A program made the position numbers and the translations under genes. A stretch of DNA of 64,000 bases. It comes from Rhodobacteraceae bacterium F11138. GTDB taxonomy: Bacteria > Pseudomonadota > Alphaproteobacteria > Rhodobacterales > Rhodobacteraceae. Location of the stretch: contig JAEKDP010000014.1 of the NCBI GenBank assembly GCA_016521575.1, positions 18,142-82,141 of the forward strand. The letters run 5' to 3'. The first letter of the stretch is position 1. Each line of letters opens with the position of its first letter. Positions 20,223 to 28,732 of the stretch are shown here, in pieces. The notes under the pieces are model-generated. The model was given only the letters and a program-made list of their open reading frames with translations, searched no databases and was not told where the DNA came from.

Positions 20223-21659
20223 CTATTGCGCGGCAATCGCCGCCGCATCGGTCAGATTGTCCAGGATCGCGGCGGCACAATCGCGACCATCACGGATCGC
20301 CCACACCACCAAAGATGCCCCGCGCACGATGTCCCCCACCGCATAGACACCCGGCATTGCCGTGGCTCCGGTGGTGAAATCGGCCCGGATCGTGCCCCAG
20401 CGCGTGACCGCAAGCTCGGGCTGATCCCACAGCACGGGCAGATCCTCGGGTTCGAACCCAAGCGCCTTGATCACCAGATCCGCCTCTTCGACATAGTCCG
20501 AGCCCTCGACGACCTCGGGCGACTGGCGCCCGGTCGCATCCGGGGCACCCAAACGCATCTTCTGCACCATCACGCCGCTGACCGTGTCATCACCGACAAA
20601 ACCTTTGGGCGCGCTCAGCCATTCAAAGATCACGCCTTCTTCTTCGGCATTGTTCACCTCGCGCTGGCTGCCCGGCATGTTGGCGCGGTCCCGGCGGTAC
20701 AGGCATTTCACGCTGACCGCACCCTGCCGGATGCTGGTGCGCACACAATCCATCGCCGTATCGCCGCCGCCGATCACCACAACGCGCTTGCCATTGGCAT
20801 TCAGCCGGCCCGAGTCATAGGCTTCGACCGCGTCGCCAAAGCTCTTGCGATTGCTGGCGGTCAGGAAATCGATTGCTTTCTCGATTCCCTTCAAACCGCT
20901 GCCCGGCATTGTCAGTTCGCGGGATTTATAGACACCGGTGGCAATGATCACCGCATCATGCTGACCGCGGATGTCTGCAAACGAAATGTCTTCGCCCACG
21001 GTACAGTTCAGCCGGAAGATCACGCCGCCCGCCTCAAGCTGTTCATTACGGCGCAACACCACGTCTTTTTCCAGCTTGAACCCCGGAATACCGTAGGTCA
21101 ACAGCCCGCCAGCCCGGTCATAGCTGTCATAAACAGTCACCTGCACCCCGGCACGGCGCAGAACATCCGCCGCCGCCAGCCCGCCCGGTCCCGCGCCGAT
21201 GATGCCCACGCTTTGCGACCGTTCAAGGGCTGGTGCGATCGGCTGCACCCATCCCTTTTCCCAGGCGGTATCGGTGATGTATTTCTCGACCGCGCCAATG
21301 GTGACAGTCCCGTGCCCGGACTGTTCGATCACGCAATTGCCTTCGCACAGACGATCCTGCGGGCAGATGCGACCGCAGATTTCCGGAAAGGTATTGGTGG
21401 CCTGGCTGACCTCATAGGCTTCTTGCAGCCGCCCCTGCGCGGTCAGACGCAGCCAGTCGGGGATGTTGTTGTGCAAGGGGCAATGGCTCTGGCAGTAGGG
21501 CACGCCGCACTGGCTGCAACGGCTGGCTTGCTCGGCTGCCTTGGCTTCAGCATATTCGGCATAGATCTCGTGGAAATCGCCACGCCGTTCGTCGGCTTCA
21601 CGCTTCACGGGCATGTCACGATCTATCTGTACGAACTTGAGCATAGGTTGCTTGGCCAC
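20223..21659 (-). CDS. gltD: glutamate synthase small subunit
   Basis: 478 aa from a GTG at 21659 (VAKQPMLKFV), the usual beginning of this subunit; GGAG lies 8 nt upstream. The N-terminal Fe-S ligand region has CSQCGVPYCQSHCPL and CGRICPQDRLCEGNC. The FAD site is VGIIGAGPGGLAAADVLRRAG and the NADPH site VVVIGGGDTAMDCVR, ending with the GDIVRGASLVVWAI motif. It passes electrons from NADPH to GltB. It is the first gene of the gltD-GFA-gltB unit and divergent from uppP. Confidence 0.96.
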   Translation of the reverse strand: MAKQPMLKFVQIDRDMPVKREADERRGDFHEIYAEYAEAKAAEQASRCSQCGVPYCQSHCPLHNNIPDWLRLTAQGRLQEAYEVSQATNTFPEICGRICPQDRLCEGNCVIEQSGHGTVTIGAVEKYITDTAWEKGWVQPIAPALERSQSVGIIGAGPGGLAAADVLRRAGVQVTVYDSYDRAGGLLTYGIPGFKLEKDVVLRRNEQLEAGGVIFRLNCTVGEDISFADIRGQHDAVIIATGVYKSRELTMPGSGLKGIEKAIDFLTASNRKSFGDAVEAYDSGRLNANGKRVVVIGGGDTAMDCVRTSIRQGAVSVKCLYRRDRANMPGSQREVNNAEEEGVIFEWLSAPKGFVGDDTVSGVMVQKMRLGAPDATGRQSPEVVEGSDYVEEADLVIKALGFEPEDLPVLWDQPELAVTRWGTIRADFTTGATAMPGVYAVGDIVRGASLVVWAIRDGRDCAAAILDNLTDAAAIAAQ

Positions 21660-21887
21660 GCTGGACACTCCCTGACTTCCTTGGCTGGGCGTGTCTACGT
21701 CATCTCGTAAAGAATTAAAAGTCATAAACACTGACTTACTTTCGGTTATTTTCACGTCATGTTCAGGCTGCGCGCGCAGAGCGTCGTCAAACAATGTCCG
21801 CTCCGGACTTATTTCTCGGCTTTTCTTTCAATTCAAAGCACTTATACCTGACGCCATCCCGAAACCCGGAACCGGACCCCCATCCAC

Positions 21888-22691
21888 ATGCCTATTCTTC
21901 ATCTGCTTCTCGTGGCCATCATCCAGGGCCTGACCGAATTCCTGCCCGTGTCGTCCTCCGGGCATCTGATTCTGTTGCCCGGCCTGACCGGAATGGCCGA
22001 TCAGGGCCAGTTGATCGATGTCGCTGTGCATGTCGGCACCCTGGGTGCTGTCGTCATATACTTCTGGTCCGACGTGAAAACCGGGCTGCTTGGCCTGCCG
22101 CGCCTGATCGCCGGTCACGTCGATACGCCGGGCGCCAAACTGGCGCTTGCGCTGATCGTGGCCACGATTCCTGCCATCCTCTGTGGCGCGATCCTGCATT
22201 TCACGGGCCTCAGCGACGCGCTGCGCTCGGTTGCGGTGATCGGTTGGACCATGTTGATTTTCGGCGTGGTGCTGTATTGGGCCGACCAGACCGGGGCAAC
22301 GACCAAATCCGGCAACGCATGGCCGCTGCGCGATGCGTTGATCATGGGCCTGTGGCAAGCCGTGTCACTGATACCGGGCACATCACGGTCGGGGATCACC
22401 ATCACCGGCGCGCGGCGGCTTGGATATGGGCGCGAAGACGCGGCGCGGCTGGCCATGCTGATGTCGATCCCGACCATTCTGGCATCGGGCATCCTGCTGG
22501 GGGCCGAAGTCGCATTGGACGCCGACACGGCCGCGATACGCGACTGCGCCATCGCTGCGGGCCTGTCCTTTTTCTCGGCGCTGCTGGCACTGGCCCTGAT
22601 GATGCGCCTGCTGCGCAGCATCAGCTTCACACCCTATGTGATCTATCGAATCGCGCTTGGAATCGCGCTGCTGATCTATGCCTATGCCTGA
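21888..22691 (+). CDS. uppP: undecaprenyl-diphosphatase
   Basis: 267 aa, integral membrane (BacA/UppP family). The two signature motifs are present: QGLTEFLPVSSSGHLIL near the N-terminus and SLIPGTSRSGITI in the second half. It dephosphorylates undecaprenyl diphosphate to recycle the lipid carrier for peptidoglycan synthesis. It abuts the convergent NDUFA9-like gene with no spacer and is divergent from gltD across 228 bp. Confidence 0.95.
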   Translation: MPILHLLLVAIIQGLTEFLPVSSSGHLILLPGLTGMADQGQLIDVAVHVGTLGAVVIYFWSDVKTGLLGLPRLIAGHVDTPGAKLALALIVATIPAILCGAILHFTGLSDALRSVAVIGWTMLIFGVVLYWADQTGATTKSGNAWPLRDALIMGLWQAVSLIPGTSRSGITITGARRLGYGREDAARLAMLMSIPTILASGILLGAEVALDADTAAIRDCAIAAGLSFFSALLALALMMRLLRSISFTPYVIYRIALGIALLIYAYA

Positions 22692-23675
22692 TCAGGCACG
22701 CAGGTTGCGGGCCGAATCCTTGATCGCATCATATTGCCCCGAGGGACGGAAACGCCACAGATAGTCCGGCAGAACCGACTCGATCGCCGTCGGGTCGATG
22801 CCCAGGGCATCAAAGCCCTGCGCCTCTTGAGACACCACGTTGTCATGCGCCAGATTGCGCAGCTGATCGCGCGTCAGGATACCGTTGGAAACCAGACCGC
22901 CTGTAAGTTTCTGCAACAGATCAAAGCCGAAGGCCGTCAGCCGTGCAACGATGTGCGGCAGGTTCAGAACCAAGCGGCGGCGGTGAATGACATCCAGCAT
23001 CTGCGCCATCAGTTCGCGCAACGATTTGACCTCGGGTCCGCCCAGTTCATAAACACCCGGCGCGGCGTCGCCGTTGACCCCCATGACAGCGGCTCTGGCC
23101 ACGTCATCCACATACACCGGCTGAAACACTGTATCCGCGCCGGCAATCGGCAGGATCGGGCCCAGCCGGGTCATCCCGGCAAAGCGGTTGAAAAACTGGT
23201 CTTCGGGGCCAAACACCACCGAAGGACGCAAAATCATGGCGTCCGGCATATGTTGCAGCACCGCGGCTTCACCCAGCGCCTTGCTGCGGGCATAGTCGCT
23301 GTCGCTGTCGGCATCCGCGCCGATGGCCGACAGATGTACCATCCGCGTGATGCCCTGTTCGGCGGCGATCTGCGCGATCCGCCCCGCGCCCTGAACATGC
23401 ACGGACTCGAAATCGTTCTTTCCCAGCTCGTTCAGCACGCCGACACAGTTCACCACGGCATCCGCGCCCTGCATGACCGCCGCAACACTGGCATCGTCCC
23501 GCACATTGCAAAGAACCGGCTCTACCTGCCCGACCACGCCATAGGGCCGCACAAAGATCGCCTCGTTGGGCCGGCGCACCGCAACCCGGACACGCCACCC
23601 GTTCTGCGCCATGCGCCGCGCGATGTACCGTCCGACGAATCCGGATCCGCCATAGATTGTGACAAGTTTGGACAT
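22692..23675 (-). CDS. complex I NDUFA9-subunit family protein (atypical SDR)
   Basis: 327 aa. The N-terminal NAD(P)-binding glycine motif is [20 protein letters not shown], followed by [29 protein letters not shown] and [18 protein letters not shown], the atypical short-chain dehydrogenase pattern of mitochondrial NDUFA9 and its bacterial relatives. The role is probably structural or quinone-related; no enzymatic activity is known for most members. ATG 23675 is chosen since the Rossmann fold starts at residue 3. Confidence 0.88.
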   Translation of the reverse strand: MSKLVTIYGGSGFVGRYIARRMAQNGWRVRVAVRRPNEAIFVRPYGVVGQVEPVLCNVRDDASVAAVMQGADAVVNCVGVLNELGKNDFESVHVQGAGRIAQIAAEQGITRMVHLSAIGADADSDSDYARSKALGEAAVLQHMPDAMILRPSVVFGPEDQFFNRFAGMTRLGPILPIAGADTVFQPVYVDDVARAAVMGVNGDAAPGVYELGGPEVKSLRELMAQMLDVIHRRRLVLNLPHIVARLTAFGFDLLQKLTGGLVSNGILTRDQLRNLAHDNVVSQEAQGFDALGIDPTAIESVLPDYLWRFRPSGQYDAIKDSARNLRA

Positions 23676-23845
23676 GCCCGCACTCCCTGCACGTTGGGTC
23701 CATACCGATCTATCGCTCTGTAACCGGGCAAACAAGGCGCAAAACGCCGCGTTCACGGAAACCGGCCTCAAAACTGGAAACCCGCGAATTTTGCGGGTCG
23801 GACCCGGCGCAGATCAAGAAATTTCCAAAAAATGCAAAAATCCCT

Positions 23846-23874
23846 TTGACACCCCCCGCGCGTCAGCCTAAAGC
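23846..23874 (+). promoter_or_regulatory. predicted promoter of tRNA-Leu
   Basis: TTGACA (23846-23851), exactly 17 bp, then TAAAGC (23869-23874). A start near 23881 would give a 10-nt leader before the tRNA. The strong -35 match fits a stable RNA promoter. Confidence 0.6.
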
Positions 23875-23891
23875 CTCGCCTCACGACACCT

Positions 23892-23978
23892 GCCCAGGTG
23901 GCGGAATTGGTAGACGCGCTAGCTTCAGGTGCTAGTATTGGCAACGATGTGGAGGTTCGAGTCCTCTCCTGGGCACCA
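23892..23978 (+). tRNA. tRNA-Leu (CAG)
   Basis: 87 nt including an encoded CCA. Acceptor GCCCAGG pairs with CCTGGGC. The D arm contains GCGGAATTGGTAGACGC, and the anticodon stem CTAGC/GCTAG encloses TTCAGGT, so the anticodon is CAG. A long variable arm typical of class II tRNAs follows, and the T arm is GGAGGTTCGAGTCCTC. Its 3' end is the integration point of the adjacent element; TCTCCTGGGCACCA (23965-23978) recurs at 25541-25554. Confidence 0.96.
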
Positions 23979-24056
23979 ATCACCCCTTGTCATTTCCCAT
24001 ATTCTCAACGAAAACAGGCCGATAACTGCCTCCCCGGGTCCACAGGAGGTCCACAC

Positions 24057-24215
24057 ATGGGCGCTGTGATGAAGTTGAGAGGCCTCTCCGAACTGGAGCA
24101 GGGTCGCTGGGAATACCGGCGGCGCGTCCCCGAAGCAGCCAAGGCGGCGCTGGGCAAGGGCGAATGGAAACGGGTGCCCCGTGAGGCGTTCTTCTGGCAC
24201 GCCCGTGAACAATAA
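24057..24215 (+). pseudogene. tyrosine integrase, 5' remnant (copy 1)
   Basis: The ATG at 24057, with a perfect AGGAGGT ribosome site, lies 79 bp after the tRNA-Leu CCA. It encodes an integrase-like N-terminus (MKLRGLSELEQGRWEYRR, then VPEAAKAALGKGEWKRV). Homology stops after about 43 codons and the frame terminates at 24215; the DNA-binding and catalytic domains are gone. The same start plus its upstream DNA recurs, diverged, at 25555-25752. The breakpoint joins it to the antisense of another truncated gene. Confidence 0.75.
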
Positions 24216-24328
24216 CTTTGATTGAGCCTCTTGGGCACGAAAGCGGTGGTGCATCCGGGGCACTCCATGGCGTGAGCTTCATCCTTAGACGGGATGAGCA
24301 TGCCAATGGGATCGACAGCATCGAACAT
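24180..24328 (-). pseudogene. zinc-ribbon protein, 5' remnant
   Basis: Reading leftwards from ATG 24328 (or 24268), the frame has CPGCTTAF then YCSRACQKNASRG, a four-cysteine zinc-ribbon of the CxxC...CSxxC type common in small phage and plasmid proteins. After this the frame runs into the antisense of the integrase remnant and loses any recognisable character. I read it as the 5' end of a gene that once converged on the integrase; a deletion removed both 3' portions. Confidence 0.45.
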
Positions 24329-24460
24329 AACGGGTTTGCGCGTGCCTCTCTATCTATCTCGCGCTGTCGGATTTTTGCGGTGAAGTAAAACGGTCCTCGG
24401 GGGGTCTTTTGCGCTGGTGTCATCTGTGCTGATGTGGGCTGGAGAAAGGATTTCGATCAC

Positions 24461-25387
24461 ATGAGTATTCCCGATTACCAGACATTCATGCTCCCGGTGC
24501 TGCGGAAGGCGGCGGGTGGAGAGGTGAAGATCAGTTCCGTCATAGAAGAACTGTCAGATGAGTTCGGCCTATCAGAAGACGAGAAGGCCGAACTACTGCC
24601 TAGCGGCAAGCAGACTGTGGTGGCCAACCGCATCCACTGGGCGAAGACATACCTCAAGCAAGCGGGTCTCGTTGACGCGACCCGGAGGGGCCACTTCGTG
24701 ATCTCCGAACGGGGCCGCGCGGTTTTGGCCGAAAACCCCACCTCCATCGACAACAGCCTCCTTGAGACGTTCACCGAGTTTCAGGACTTCAAGAACAGGC
24801 AGAAAACGCCCAGCGCCGATGGGGGCGGTGAGAGCAAACCGGAAGGGCCACCGCTGGGCGACAAGCGGACACCTGACGAGGTCATGCGCGAAGCGCACGG
24901 GAGTATTGAGGATGCTCTTCGAGGGGAGATGCTTGAGAAGATCAGAGAGGCCTCCCCGGCCTTCTTCGAGGGTCTCGTCGTCAACCTTCTAGTTGCCATG
25001 GGATACGGGGGGTCTGTCACGGATGCCGGTAGGGCATTAGGCCGCTCGGGCGACGGTGGGATTGACGGTGTGATAGATCAGGACGCCTTGGGTCTGGACC
25101 GGGTCTACATCCAAGCGAAGCGATACGCCAACGGCAACAACGTCGGACCCGGTGCCATCCGCGACTTCTTCGGGAGCCTCGACAGGTTCAAGGCAAGCAA
25201 GGGCCTGTTCGTCTCCACGTCGAGCTTCACCAAGGAGGCGGTCGCGACGGCACAGGCCCTCAGCAAGCGCATCGTCCTAATCGACAGTGAGACGCTCACC
25301 AAGCTGATGATTAGATACAACGTCGGTTGCCGTGTCGAAGAGACCCTCTATGTCCGCAAGCTGGACGAGGACTTCTTCACGGACTGA
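24461..25387 (+). CDS. mrr: Mrr-family restriction endonuclease
   Basis: 308 aa, the size of E. coli Mrr (304). The N-terminal winged-helix domain (Mrr_N, about residues 5-95) begins IPDYQTFMLPVLRKAAGGE. The C-terminal endonuclease domain (about 160-290) has AFFEGLVVNLLVAMGYGG, then SGDGGIDGVIDQD and VYIQAKRY, the PD-(D/E)xK variant active site (D...QxK). Mrr cleaves DNA carrying foreign methylation. It lies alone between two tRNA-Leu att/integrase remnants, so it is cargo of an integrated element. An AAGGA site lies 10 nt before ATG 24461. Codon use is less GC3-biased than in the flanking core genes. Confidence 0.93.
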   Translation: MSIPDYQTFMLPVLRKAAGGEVKISSVIEELSDEFGLSEDEKAELLPSGKQTVVANRIHWAKTYLKQAGLVDATRRGHFVISERGRAVLAENPTSIDNSLLETFTEFQDFKNRQKTPSADGGGESKPEGPPLGDKRTPDEVMREAHGSIEDALRGEMLEKIREASPAFFEGLVVNLLVAMGYGGSVTDAGRALGRSGDGGIDGVIDQDALGLDRVYIQAKRYANGNNVGPGAIRDFFGSLDRFKASKGLFVSTSSFTKEAVATAQALSKRIVLIDSETLTKLMIRYNVGCRVEETLYVRKLDEDFFTD

Positions 25388-25540
25388 GGTGCCACTTGAC
25401 GCCCCCTCTCGGTCCCCTCTAGGTTCAACTTCGCGGGTCCACAAAACGGTCCCGCACAGGTCCACACTCGGGAAGTGTCGCATCGCCTAAGCCTTTGAGA
25501 ACGTGGGAATTTGACGGGTTCGATTTTCGGCGACCAAGCA

Positions 25541-25554
25541 TCTCCTGGGCACCA
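25541..25554. repeat. att-like duplication of the tRNA-Leu 3' end
   Basis: TCTCCTGGGCACCA, an exact 14-bp copy of 23965-23978 (tRNA-Leu 3' end with CCA). The DNA after it (to about 25752) is a diverged copy of what follows the tRNA, including the CAACGAAAACAGGC block and the integrase start. It marks the distal boundary of the element carrying mrr. Confidence 0.75.
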
Positions 25555-25631
25555 TTCATCCCTTGTCCTCCCCGATGTACTCAACGAAAACAGGCGAACG
25601 CTGCCTACTCGGGTCCACAGGGGTCCACACC

Positions 25632-25752
25632 ATGAGTGTTGCGGTGAAGTTGAGGGGGCTCTGCGACCCAGGTCAGGGACGCCGGGATTGCCGGCGGCGC
25701 GCCCCCTAGGCAGCCATGGAGGCGCTCGGAAAAAGCGAATGGAAGCGGGGGA
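25632..25752 (+). pseudogene. tyrosine integrase, 5' remnant (copy 2, nonsense)
   Basis: A diverged duplicate of the copy at 24057. ATG 25632 starts MSVAVKLRGL; codon 26 is TAG (25707-25709) where copy 1 reads Glu in VPEAA, after which the homologous AAMEALGKSEWKRG continues. Recognisable sequence ends near 25752. The remaining ~100 bp to the sigma-factor gene show nothing identifiable. The region 25388-25540 upstream also lacks any gene. Confidence 0.75.
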
Positions 25753-25858
25753 TCAAAGCACGCTCAGTGCACGTTCATTCGTGCCGCTCGGCGGGATTTT
25801 CGCGGCTTCGTCTGTCTCCGCTGCGGTCGCGATCATTGCTGGGAATGTCGGTCTACTG

Positions 25859-26560
25859 TCAGAGCCTCTCAAGGTCCTTGAGTGCGGCAACAACCCGGTC
25901 CGCCATGTGAACGCAGCGTTGACCGTCGAATGGAAAGATCGCCTCGAACCCGCCGCGGGCTTGTTCTTGCAATGCGGCCTTCAGGCGGCGTCGCGCACGA
26001 AACAGCCGTGTTTTCACCGTGATCGGGTTGATTTGCAGTGCCTTTGCGGTTTCGGCGGTGGTCAACCCTTCGGTTTCACGCAGGATGAAAACCAGCCGCA
26101 GGTCGGGCGGAAGGTCGGCGACCGCCTTCTCGGCGAGGGCACGGATCTGCGCCCGACCGATGGTTGCCTCGACCGGCTCGCCGTTCTGACCGGGAAAGGC
26201 CAGGATGTCGGATACGTTATCTTCGGCCACGGTATCATACACCTTGTTGGGGCGATCGCGCCGCCGCTTCATTTTTGCGCTGTTGATGGCGATCCGCGTG
26301 ATCCAGGTTGCAAAGCTCGCCTCCTCTCGGAAACTGTCCAATTTGGCAAAGGCGGCAAGGTAGGCATCCTGCACCACGTCCTCTGCATCGGCATCGCTGG
26401 CAACGATACCCCGGGCAACCCGAAACAGGCGGGGATTCAGCCGGCGGATCAGTTCACGCACCGCGGCTTCGCTGCCATCACGCGCACCCCGGACCAGGTC
26501 GGCTTCAGGTGTGGTTGCATCGGGCACGGGAGCAGGCTGGTGCTTCAACTGCGTTTTCAT
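25859..26560 (-). CDS. ECF-family RNA polymerase sigma factor with C-terminal extension
   Basis: 233 aa. Region 2 is clear (NPRLFRVARGIVASDADAEDVVQDAYLAAF, TWITRIAINSAKMKRRR), as is region 4 (LPPDLRLVFILRETEGLTTAETAKALQI, then VKTRLFRARRRL). About 35 residues follow region 4, containing FPFDGQRCVHMADRVV with a single Cys; such an extension may be a built-in sensory tail. No anti-sigma gene lies in the unit. The start codon overlaps the end of the cupredoxin gene by 4 bp, so it is co-translated as the last gene of a three-gene operon. Confidence 0.9.
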   Translation of the reverse strand: MKTQLKHQPAPVPDATTPEADLVRGARDGSEAAVRELIRRLNPRLFRVARGIVASDADAEDVVQDAYLAAFAKLDSFREEASFATWITRIAINSAKMKRRRDRPNKVYDTVAEDNVSDILAFPGQNGEPVEATIGRAQIRALAEKAVADLPPDLRLVFILRETEGLTTAETAKALQINPITVKTRLFRARRRLKAALQEQARGGFEAIFPFDGQRCVHMADRVVAALKDLERL

Positions 26561-27087
26561 GGTCTTTTCTCCATGCCGATGCTGCCATTGGCAAGAATTG
26601 CCTCTACCGCCGGAAGTGCTGCAAGAACGTCGGCAGAGACGTCGTCGCGATCCCCGGTGGGACCTTCCCATTCGGCATCGTCCGGCGTGCCGACAACGAT
26701 CCTTCCAACCATGGCCGCCATCTCGTGGGGGATGCAATAGTAGTCGTAGACACCCGGCACGGTCAGAGTGACCTCAAAGCTCTCGTCGGGGAGCAGAAAG
26801 TCGCTGTCCCAAGGCTCGGCTGATCGTGGTATGCGCCGCACCCTGCCGAAGTTCTGCGGGTGATAGGCGGTCGCGGTATGGCTGTTTCCCGGATCTCGGT
26901 TCGTGAACAACAGCGTCGTGTCCGGCGCCACTGCGAGGCCGATCGGGTCGAACCAGATCCGCTCTCCACGGGCGGTCCCGCGCATTTCGATCTCGACCCT
27001 GGTCTGAGCGCCGGCCAGGAACGGGGTCCCGAGGGCAGCGGTCACGCCGCCCCCGAGAAGTATGGTTCGACGACTGATGCGGGTCAT
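26557..27087 (-). CDS. exported cupredoxin (pseudoazurin/plastocyanin-type blue copper protein)
   Basis: 176 aa. The N-terminus MTRISRRTILLGGG with a following hydrophobic stretch and AGAQ is a Tat-type signal. The cupredoxin domain carries a complete type 1 copper site: His70 in GNSHTATAYH, then Cys118-IP-His121-EMAA-Met126 (CxxHxxxxM). It is expected to carry electrons or bind copper in the periplasm. The last ~35 residues extend beyond the fold. It overlaps the secreted-protein gene upstream and the sigma gene downstream, both by 4 bp. Confidence 0.88.
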   Translation of the reverse strand: MTRISRRTILLGGGVTAALGTPFLAGAQTRVEIEMRGTARGERIWFDPIGLAVAPDTTLLFTNRDPGNSHTATAYHPQNFGRVRRIPRSAEPWDSDFLLPDESFEVTLTVPGVYDYYCIPHEMAAMVGRIVVGTPDDAEWEGPTGDRDDVSADVLAALPAVEAILANGSIGMEKRP

Positions 27088-27503
27088 TGCGCAAGCCGTC
27101 CTTTTGCATCGGCGTCGTGGAAGAGCACAACATGTGCATGCGGCTTCTCGACGCCCGGATGGCCCGCATTGTAGTAGATGTCGACCGAGCTCACCTGGTG
27201 AGAGCCGATACCAAGCCCGTCGTAGGAGGTCCCCTCCTGCAGGTCTTCCAGCGGGGTCATGTAGATCGTGGCCGACAGCTTGCCGTCATGGTCGTAGGAC
27301 AGGAACGGGCCTGCCGGCAGGGTTTCGGGGTTGACGAACAGTGTGCCCAATCCCGGGATGAACTCGGGAAGCGGCAGCACGTCGCTGACCTGCACGTAAG
27401 GCTCACCCGGGGGTGACTGGCGCAAGGCCTCTTCATCATGGGCAATTGCAAGCGTCGCGGAGGCGAAAACAAGGCTCGAGGCCAACAGGATATGCTTGAA
27501 CAT
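27084..27503 (-). CDS. small secreted protein of unknown function
   Basis: 139 aa. A Sec signal peptide (MFKHILLASSLVFASATLAIA) is cleaved before HDEEAL. The mature ~117 residues contain YDHDGKLSATIYMTPLEDL and a His-rich tail HPGVEKPHAHVVLFHDAD that could bind metal. I do not firmly recognise the family; it may belong to the DUF5602/TTHB210-like group. It is the first gene of the trio and overlaps the cupredoxin by 4 bp, suggesting a shared periplasmic metal or redox function. Confidence 0.75.
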   Translation of the reverse strand: MFKHILLASSLVFASATLAIAHDEEALRQSPPGEPYVQVSDVLPLPEFIPGLGTLFVNPETLPAGPFLSYDHDGKLSATIYMTPLEDLQEGTSYDGLGIGSHQVSSVDIYYNAGHPGVEKPHAHVVLFHDADAKGRLAQ

Positions 27504-27554
27504 GGTTTGGTCCTTTTCCATTCTGCAACAGGTACGATTTCTCGTCACCTGGCT

Positions 27555-27583
27555 ATTGGATGCAGCGAGACCACAAAGGTTCC
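27555..27583 (-). promoter_or_regulatory. possible ECF-type promoter of the cupredoxin trio
   Basis: On the minus strand GGAACC (27583-27578) is followed by a 17-bp spacer and TCCAAT (27560-27555), 52 bp before the first start codon. GGAAC is the commonest ECF -35 core, so autoregulation by the sigma factor is plausible; the -10 is weak. Confidence 0.3.
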
Positions 27584-27730
27584 CGGAAATCGCAATTTCG
27601 GAAAAGCAGAGCCTGGGTAGCCGGATACCACCGAGTACGGCAAACCGAAGCATCCGGACATGACGATGCCCGGACCACCCCGTTGATTGGTGCTATCTCT
27701 GCCGTCGTCGTGGAACGAAACGGCGTTTTT

Positions 27731-28732
27731 TCAATGCCCGGGGTTTTCCGGGTCGGCATCGGCCGTTCCGCGATCAAAGGCGCGGGCCCAGGCCGTCACG
27801 AGATCGCTATCGCCGTTTTTCCGACGCCACTGGCGGATGGCGTTGCGCAGTCCCGCACGGGCCACGCGCGTCGTTGGTTCGGCCCAGGTTTCAGGTGACT
27901 GCCCGGCCTCGAGCGCCGTCCAGACATCGTGCTTCTGTTCGACCTGCCCCTCGGGGCCCCAGCGTTCGAGAAGCGTCTGGAAATGGTCGAAGGCCTCTGG
28001 ATCAAACGGCTTGTCCTCGCCCAGACGTCCGCTTACCGGGCTTTTCGGGTGAAAGCCGCAGCACGGCACCCAGCCATCGGGAATCGGCGCGTTGGCGGAA
28101 TGGGTGCGATTGGCCCGCAAGAGTTTTGTCAGCACATGGGTATGCGGCCCTTCGGGAGAAGTGCCGCCGGTGTCGGCTCCGCCGATCATCTGGTAGACTT
28201 CGACGCGGCCCAGCCGGGTCAGCGCGACCCGATGCGGGTGCGCCTTGAGAATCGCGCCCATCGCCGGATTGTCCGGATCCAGAAGCGAACGCCCCTCCTG
28301 CGCCTGAAGAATGTCGATCAGCGCGGTATCCGAAGTCCGGATACAGAAATCCACCTGCGGCTGGGCAAGCCCCATGTCGAACAGAATGGCATCGCGATCT
28401 TCGGGCCGAATGGCGCGCGTGTCCGGCCCCAGCGACGTCAGCACATCGCGCCGGTTCATCAACGCCTCGTCCTCGGGCAGGCACAGCGACACGGCCTGGG
28501 CCCAGCGATGGGGTTTCGGACTGAGTGTTTCATAGGCAACCGGACGCACACCGTGCAGCGTGTCGATCCGGATCGCCCCGCGCGAGGTCGTCTGCTCCAG
28601 CCCGGTGGCGATCGGCGCGGGCGGGTCCCCGGCGACATGGTGGAATTCGGCAATGGCCCCGAATGACCCCATGTTCCACCCGGCATCCGGATCATTCATC
28701 CCATCGCGCAAAGCTGTCTCAAGATGCGGCAT
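27731..28732 (-). CDS. unknown protein at the end of the B12 uptake operon (possibly DUF6925)
   Basis: 333 aa, soluble, no signal peptide or membrane segment. Features include ETALRDGMNDPDAGWNMGSF at the start, a Cys pair in VPCCGFHPKSP, and GPHTHVLTKLL. I do not recognise a characterised family. The start overlaps the cbiZ end by 14 bp, making it the last gene of the riboswitch-controlled btuB-F-C-D-cbiZ unit, so an accessory role in corrinoid handling is the best inference. Confidence 0.7.
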   Translation of the reverse strand: MPHLETALRDGMNDPDAGWNMGSFGAIAEFHHVAGDPPAPIATGLEQTTSRGAIRIDTLHGVRPVAYETLSPKPHRWAQAVSLCLPEDEALMNRRDVLTSLGPDTRAIRPEDRDAILFDMGLAQPQVDFCIRTSDTALIDILQAQEGRSLLDPDNPAMGAILKAHPHRVALTRLGRVEVYQMIGGADTGGTSPEGPHTHVLTKLLRANRTHSANAPIPDGWVPCCGFHPKSPVSGRLGEDKPFDPEAFDHFQTLLERWGPEGQVEQKHDVWTALEAGQSPETWAEPTTRVARAGLRNAIRQWRRKNGDSDLVTAWARAFDRGTADADPENPGH

